Shown here: one piece after another, positions 57,796 to 64,000 of the stretch
Position numbering within the stretch: the first letter of the stretch is position 1
Layout: each line of letters starts with the position of its first letter
Program-made: the position numbers and the translations under genes
Notes under the pieces: model-generated
What the model was told of the DNA's origin: nothing
The model's database searches: none
The model's input: only the letters and a program-made list of their open reading frames with translations
Origin: Dichotomocladium elegans
Taxonomy: Eukaryota; Mucoromycota; Mucoromycetes; Mucorales; Lichtheimiaceae
NCBI GenBank assembly: GCA_025716815.1
Contig: JAIXMN010000032.1
Location: 302,423 to 366,422 of the forward strand
Direction: 5' to 3'
Length of the DNA stretch: 64,000 nucleotides

Positions 57796-58711
57796 GCGAC
57801 TTGCAGAAGGATTGACGAAAGATTGGTTACGAAAGTTGGTAAACCACGGATCGCACTACTGTGGTTGAACAAATCTGAAGTGGTTGCATCAGGCTAATGA
57901 CACGAATGAGTGATAGTCGTTTCGTGATGCTGCGCTTCGTAAAACAGAAAGCGGAATAGATGCGTTCGAGAGTTCGCGAGACGAGTGCAGCTCAGGACTT
58001 CAATCTTGAAACCAACTTTTCGCACGAATCCTTTAGCAATTCTTAATATACGCTCCATTCGTGGCATTTATATTCTTCTCCCACTTTGCGCTGCTACTAT
58101 GGTTACTTGGCTTCAGCGACGCTGTCGGCTTGAAGAACAGTGGCATTGCGGGCGCTTGAATTTGATATTGCGATTTGTAGGAACAATGGTCGAACAGAGA
58201 AGAAATGCAGGCCCCTCTTGTACGGCCTGAAATTTTTTTCTCACTGTCTTTTGACGAGCCGTTTCTTTCCCACGTCCTCTTTCAAGGACAATGCTTCTTC
58301 CTCCTGATGCTCTCTGCAGATGAGCCATTTCTTTGCCCTCTCGCCTTCTCTTTTCCCTTGAATAAATACCGGTTTGGGTATACGCCTCGCCACTACCCCA
58401 TTACAATGTTTGGCTGCTTTTCTTTTACGGTTCCTTTTGTCACACTCAAATAAACGGACCTTTGTAACAAAAAAGTGCGTGCTCCGTCTGGCTTTATCTT
58501 TATACTTTCTGACCTTGAAGCTCTCTGGGAAGAAGGAGCATATGCTGTGCTCGTGGACGCGGAGATACACCACGGTCCGTCATACAGTCGCATTAAACCA
58601 CTTCTCTTCCTAAACCGTCACTACCTCAGCGCCACCAACGACTATTGCGGGGGTGCTGCACAACGGAGCTTCTCCAAGCACTGAATACAAGAAAAGACCA
58701 ACTAGCATTTT
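57796..58711. other. Inner unassigned segment of the right arm
   Basis: The mirror of 54,523-55,436. The Lys/Arg-rich 110-codon frame is repeated with identical translation at 58,241-58,573 (minus). No function can be assigned. Confidence 0.3.
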
Positions 58712-60336
58712 GAGTTAACGAACAGTGCGTCCGCATTTTATTGAGTTAACGAACAGAGGGCGTCCGCATTTTATTGAGTTAACGAACAGTGCGTCCGCAT
58801 TTTATTGAGTTAACGAACAGTGCGTCCGCATTTTATTGAGTTAACGAACAGTGCGTCCGCATTTTATTGAGTTAACGAACAGAGGACGTCCGCATTTCAT
58901 TGAGTTAACGAACAGAGGACGTCCGCATTTTATTGAGTTAACGAACAGTGCGTCCGCATTTTATTGAGTTAACGAACAGAGGGCGTGCGCATTTTATTGA
59001 GTTAACGAACAGAGGGCGTCCGCATTTTATTGAGTTAACGAACAGAGGGCGTCCGCATTTTATTGAGTTAACGAACAGAGGGCGTCCGCATTTCATGGAG
59101 TTAACGAACAGTGCGTCCGCATTTTATTGAGTTAACGAACAGAGGGCGTCCGCATTTCATTGAGTTAACGAACAGTGCGTCCGCATTTTATTGAGTTAAC
59201 GAACAGAGGGCGTCCGCATTTTATTGAGTTAACGAACAGAGGGCGTCCGCATTTCATTGAGTTAACGAACAGTGCGTCCGCATTTTATTGAGTTAACGAA
59301 CAGAGGGCGTCCGCATTTTATTGAGTTAACGAACAGAGGGCGTCCGCATTTCATTGAGTTAACGAACAGTGCGTCCGCATTTTATTGAGTTAACGAACAG
59401 AGGGCGTCCGCATTTTATTGAGTTAACGAACAGAGGGCGTCCGCATTTCATTGAGTTAACGAACAGTGCGTCCGCATTTTATTGAGTTAACGAACAGAGG
59501 GCGTCCGCATTTTATTGAGTTAACGAACAGAGGGCGTCCGCATTTCATTGAGTTAACGAACAGTGCGTCCGCATTTTATTGAGTTAACGAACAGAGGGCG
59601 TCCGCATTTTATTGAGTTAACGAACAGTGCGTCCGCATTTTATTGAGTTAACGAACAGTGCGTCCGCATTTTATTGAGTTAACGAACAGTGCGTCCGCAT
59701 TTCATTGAGTTAACGAACAGTGTGACTGCATTTTATTGAGTTAACGAACAGTGCGTCCGCATTTCATTGAGTTAACGAACAGAGGGCGTCCGCATTTCAT
59801 TGAGTTAACGAACAGTGCGTCCGCATTTTATTGAGTTAACGAACAGAGGGCGTCCGCATTTTATTGAGTTAACGAACAGAGGGCGTCCGCATTTCATTGA
59901 GTTAACGAACAGTGCGTCCGCATTTTATTGAGTTAACGAACAGAGGGCGTCCGCATTTTATTGAGTTAACGAACAGTGCGTCCGCATTTTATTGAGTTAA
60001 CGAACAGTGCGTCCGCATTTTATTGAGTTAACGAACAGTGCGTCCGCATTTCATTGAGTTAACGAACAGTGTGACTGCATTTTATTGAGTTAACGAACAG
60101 TGCGTCCGCATTTCATTGAGTTAACGAACAGTGCGTCCGCATTTTATTGAGTTAACGAACAGAGGGCGTCCGCATTTTATTGAGTTAACGAACAGAGGGC
60201 GTGCGCATTTTATTGAGTTAACGAACAGAGTGCGTCCGCATTTTATTGAGTTAACGAACAGTGCGTCCGCATTTTATTGAGTTAACGAACAGAGGGCGTC
60301 CGCATTTTATTGAGTTAACGAACAGTGCGTCTGTAG
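58712..60336 (-). repeat. Minisatellite, 31/33-bp units (right arm)
   Basis: The reverse-complement array of the one at 52,909-54,522, with the same two unit lengths and the same 97-bp triplet structure in its middle. The outer part (59,600-60,300) has rearranged units compared with the left arm, for example a duplicated TGTGACTGCATTTTATTG unit at about 59,720 and 60,070. Confidence 0.97.
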
Positions 60337-60704
60337 CAGTAGCTACAGTGACGGGTCACTATCGACAGACAACCAAGTTACTACAAGGATAACGATCACG
60401 ATCAAGACCGCATCTCCGGCAACGATATTATTATAATCATCGTTCTTCTCGTCGCGTTCGCGCTTCCTCCACACTGTATATCAGACGTTCTTCATAAGTA
60501 CTCGCACAACAGTTCCTGTACTGTTACAGTGTCTGCATTTTATTGAGTTAACGAACAGTGCGTCTGCACGGATATCATTTGGCTCTGCACTTAACCCGCC
60601 AAAGTCGACGGCCGCCAAACGGATAGGCTTAAACTTTGTTTTTAAGCAATTGCACTAAATCTAAAAAAAGGAATGAGTATCTATGCATTGAATAAAAACG
60701 TCAT

Positions 60705-61482
60705 TCATGTACTTGTCATATCCCCGTCACAATTCTTGATCAATGCCAAATGCTGTTTATAGTCTCCTTTGCTGTCACGAGATTCCATCGGTTGATTTGC
60801 GTCGCAATATGGTGATTCGTAGACTTTGGTGCATAAGCTTCTCGTGCGCAGACAATGGACCATTTCGCTCAGAGGGTTGCATCTAATGCTAATACGTTCT
60901 TTGCCTATGGATTTCCTTGCATATCCAATTGTGGTCATCGGATGGTGACGACAGTGTTTCTCGTATTTGACTAGGTCATCGGCAACATTGATTCCCAAAT
61001 ATTTGTCCAGCAACACCCACTGCGATCGGCCTTCCAATTTTTGCCATTTGACCTCATTGCTGCACGTTCACCCCACGCATGACGGCTATTGGTCCAACCC
61101 TCAATCTGCTTCGACGAACCATTTCGCTCAGAAGCTTGCATCTAGTGCTGATACGTTCTTTGCCTTTGGATTTCCTTGCATATCCAATTGTTGTCATCGG
61201 GTGGCGCCGGCAGTGTTGCTCGTATTTGACCAGGTCTTCGGCAACATTGATCCCCAAATATTTTGTCCAGTAACACCCACTGCGATCGGCCTTCCAATTT
61301 TTGCCATTTGACCTCATTGCTGTGCGTTCACCCTACGCATGACAACTATTGATCCAACCCTCAACCTGCTTCGTCGAGTTCGTGACTGGTCCGAAGCATT
61401 TTTCCAATATCGATTTTTGTTCAACTGACGTCAGGAAGATGCGCTCGAATAGGGTAGCATTCAAGGATCGGTTTACATGCAT
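60705..61482 (-). pseudogene. ORF with IGYARKS motif (right arm)
   Basis: The mirror of 51,763-52,540. Open parts are 60,705-61,037 (second repeat and C-terminal part) and 61,054-61,317 (first repeat). The start has an extra change: the segment before the repeat is frame-shifted or lacks the upstream ATG. Between arms, codons for ADDLVKYEKHCRHH differ from AEDLVKYEQHCRHH mainly at third positions. Confidence 0.5.
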
Positions 61483-62399
61483 GATTTGCTTAAAATGTGC
61501 CAGGGCTTCCTATTTTGAAATGGTGACTACGCAAAAACGTTACAACTTACGAAAACTACATGGAAAAAAGCTGCTTTTACCTTTGAATTGATTTGCAAGT
61601 ATTTCACCGGACGGAGATGAAGGGATCAGGCTTTCATTTGAACAACGGTCGATAATGTCATGCATGGGTAAGAGGATGAGGAGCCGCCACTTTGGTCATC
61701 TGAATACATTAATGTCAGCCCCAAGCCTATTAATGAAACTACAAGCACACTTACTATCGTCTGCATAGTTGATATATCGTTTTTGACACCAGGGACGGCG
61801 ACAGTGGGTTGGCGCCAGTAACATGTATAGGAACCAAATCCAACTCTCATAGTCTAGCGACTGCTTGAAGCCGATGTTGTTTTGTTTGTTTGGAACCAAG
61901 GGCTAGGCAAGCTGCCTGAGAAAAGCTAAGTCTGTGCATTCAGACCGTGACGAAAAAAGCTTAAGGAAGAAGAAAAAAGGGTGGGTCCACCTTCGGGGTT
62001 CGCCAACTCAGTAAAATGCAGACACACCGTTCGCCAAGTCACGAAAATGCAGACACACTGTTCGTCAAGTCTCCAAAATGGGATTTCACACCTCTTTTCA
62101 GGCTCGCCTATCAACTCACAATTTCAATGAATCCACAACTTGCAGATGTCTTTTTTCTCTCTCTCCCTCCTTCTTTTCGAATAAATCACCTTTATTGAGT
62201 CTCATCATTTTTTTTGACTGTCTCCTGCCATCTTATTCCACATGTCCTACACACTTGAGGTATCCCCCCCTTTTTTTTACTGTATCAGTGCTAAAAGTCA
62301 CCGAAATCTGGCGTCCTGTAAGTCGGTAGAGAGATACTACAATCTTACCTAGTCGAGGCTCTCAACAAAACATTCAACAGAATGTTAAACAAAGCCTTT

Positions 62400-63357
62400 T
62401 AAATCATTTCAATACAAGCTACCGCATGCTTCACTGATTCTAGTCATTAATGTTTCTTTTTCCAATAGTCTATTTCGCTTCATCTTACTCTTAACAACAG
62501 AGCAGAACTGCTCAATTGGATTAAGTTCAGGAGAATACGGAGGAAGATGTACGTAGCGATATCCTCGAGAATGAATATATTATCCATGACAAGACAGTGT
62601 CCCTTCATTTCCGCATACGTGCGCGTTTCGTCAAGTGTCGCCTTTAAAAAGCTCAAATAATATCCTGTTACTGTTCCTATGCTGTAACCATCATTTGCAC
62701 GTCCAAGCTTTCTCTTTTTGATACGCTTTGGAACTCTCAAACTAACATTAATCAAGCCAGTGGCAAATATGGCACTTAAACTTGATGTTGCATTCGCTTT
62801 TGTTACGAGTTCTATAATTACCGCAGGAGTTCCCTTCTTTGACCACGCCATGCCTTGTTTCAAATTGATATGAAAGGCTGGTTCATCAAGAAAGCGACAA
62901 TTTGAACCCAATCGTACCTTCGCCGAATCTTTTCTTCGCAGTTTCTTTCTACAGGCTGAAATTGTGCCTGCTTAATGGATAGATTGCATCCAGTTGTCAT
63001 GAAGTTATAAGTGGTGCTACGAGAAACATTAAGATCTGTGAATTGCGTTAAACTTTCTGCCACTTCAGTTACAGAGCAGAAGGATTCTAACCAATATATT
63101 TTAAAACAAATTGCTTATGGTCCTCACCAAGAATATGACGCCGACCTGACTTTTTCTTCTTCTCCATGATGCTTTCAGAGTCCTCGTAATAGCGGTTAAT
63201 CCATCTCTGTGCTGCTCGGACATGAATGCCCAATTGTCTCGCAGCTGCAGAAGCATTCAAGCATTTGCTGAAAAAATCGAGTTTTATCTTCGTCAGAATA
63301 AACTGTATAGAGGCGCTTGTTGCATTGCTCCATACAAACGTCCTCACTGCTCCTCTA
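62400..63357 (-). pseudogene. Mariner transposase at the outer end of the right arm, copy G
   Basis: The twin of copy F. Frames are 63,087-63,357 (helix-turn-helix, linker), 62,860-63,063 (second DNA-binding part) and 62,480-62,911 (catalytic core). It has an additional frameshift: a deletion near 62,905 removes WVQRWQQTDMGFI-type residues that copy F still has. The same LKYIG stop and the same C-terminal shift are shared, so both copies descend from one already damaged gene duplicated with the arm. Confidence 0.85.
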
Positions 63358-64000
63358 CATATTAGACTACTGGGACACTGATGACCTTCTTGAAGCTCTT
63401 GCCCGCACTCCATTAGGTATTAGCCCCAGAATCGATGCATTCCGTATGAGCTCGTTTGTCATGTGTGCATGTCATCAGAGTATGCCCAATCCCTTTTTCT
63501 GCAGGTTCTTAACAACGCCCTCACCTTGCACCGGCTCCCCGCCTCTTGGCAACCATCGGTTTTCATCCTTCTCCATAAATCGGGGGGATCGCACCTTCCT
63601 CAAGAACTGGAGGCCTATATCCCTCATTTGCGCAGATGCCAAGCTTTTCACCCGTTTGCTCGCATCCCGTTTCAACCCGACCCTGCAAACAGTTATCGGT
63701 TCGCATCAAACTGGGTTCATGGCTGACCGGTTCATTGCCGACAATGGTCTGACAGCTCGCCTTGCAATGGAATTCGCCAAATACCATCGTTAGACGAGGT
63801 TGGGGTTCTCCTTGACCAAGAAAAGGCGTACGATCGAGTACATCCTCAGTATCTACGAGCCTGATTAAGACACTTTGGCTTGCCAGAGCCCCTGGTATCA
63901 TGTCTCTCACACTTGATTTTCGATACCACTCTCTGTATTAACCTCAATGGATACCTCTCGGCCCCTTGTCGACAGACGCGAGGCCTCTGACAAGGCGATC
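63358..64000 (+). pseudogene. LINE reverse transcriptase fragment, broken, runs off the window
   Basis: Plus-strand frames give an RT domain of the non-LTR type: LTLHRLPASWQPSVFILLHKSG in one frame, then DRTFLKNWRPISLICADAKLFTRLLASRFNP and IGSHQTGFMADRFIADN in another, then LLDQEKAYDRVHPQYLRA (motif A region, around 63,800-63,860) after a stop. CINLNGYLSAP and RREASDKAI-like sequence lies at the edge where the G-Q-G motif would be expected. At least two frameshifts. Same broad group as the 3' fragment at 34,140-35,300. The right arm of the giant palindrome ends directly against it. Confidence 0.8.

Larger units (their letters stand above)
57796..63357 (-). repeat. Right arm (5.6 kb) of giant foldback-like inverted repeat
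   Basis: The inverted copy of 49,853-55,436, with the same order of parts read on the minus strand. It starts GCGACTTGCAGAAGG and ends CCTCACTGCTCCTCTA. It differs from the left arm by scattered substitutions, small indels, the divergent patch at 60,933-60,988 and a different number and order of minisatellite units in places. Its outer end abuts a LINE fragment. Confidence 0.95.

Noticed and set aside
49853..63357. Giant palindrome as a pure assembly artefact
   Set aside because: The arms differ by substitutions, indels, minisatellite order and a separate frameshift in the right transposase copy, which a duplicated contig would not show; long-read confirmation would still be useful.
1..64000. 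tRNA or rRNA genes
   Set aside because: I looked for T-loop GTTCGA-type signatures with flanking stems on both strands and found none convincing.

Overview
The window reads as nuclear DNA of a filamentous, early-diverging fungus, most likely Mucoromycota (Mucorales-like). Genes are split by many short GT-AG introns (a few GC-AG), codon use is moderate in GC, and the set combines ORC5, an ERF4/GOLGA7-family protein, a GH18 chitinase, an external-type NADH dehydrogenase, a TRAPP Bet3 subunit, an HSPA12-like Hsp70 relative and a concentrative nucleoside transporter. Relics of Tc1/mariner (IS630-like) transposases and LINE reverse transcriptases are scattered between the genes. The species call is an inference from gene style and families, not a database result.

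Layout. 1-7,100 is accessory DNA: two decayed mariner transposases (about 1-1,000 and 5,400-6,640) flank a foldback-like palindrome (about 1,490-5,112) whose arms hold three tandem ~395-bp units, each with a TATAAAA box pointing to the centre. A small 104-bp MITE and CT-rich blocks follow. 7,359-32,614 is the first gene block: ORC5 (-), ERF4-like (-), chitinase (-), an uncertain locus (-), gamma-glutamyltranspeptidase (+), RPL13 (-), NDE1-like (-), peroxisomal acyl-CoA thioesterase (-) and a double-BTB/CAP-Gly protein (-), with gene-poor gaps at 20.4-23.7 kb and 25.0-29.5 kb. 33.3-35.3 kb holds another mariner relic and the 3' end of a LINE. 36,146-45,173 is the second gene block: BET3 (-), serine carboxypeptidase (+), Hsp70-like (-) and nucleoside transporter (-). 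45.2-49.85 kb is gene-poor, with a second copy of the MITE and mariner fragments.

49,853-63,357 is the most striking part: a giant inverted repeat with 5.6-kb arms (49,853-55,436 and 57,796-63,357) around a 2.36-kb unique spacer. From outside to inside each arm carries a mariner-type transposase relic, a partly duplicated ORF with an IGYARKS motif (serine-recombinase-like, unproven), a 1.6-kb minisatellite of 31/33-bp units with a 97-bp higher-order repeat, and a further unassigned segment. A 172-bp pogo-like MITE with TA duplications sits almost exactly at the centre. The design (long inverted repeats filled with tandem repeats around a loop) is that of foldback elements. The right edge (63,358-64,000) is a broken LINE reverse transcriptase.

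For the well-conserved genes, exon structures were worked out by hand from splice motifs, reading frame and remembered family conservation. The exon lengths sum to whole codons for every spliced gene listed as a confident CDS. Functionally these genes are ordinary housekeeping and secretory functions (replication origin licensing, palmitoylation complex, ER-Golgi tethering, respiration, peroxisomal lipid handling, cell-wall and peptide turnover); no operon-like logic is expected or seen.
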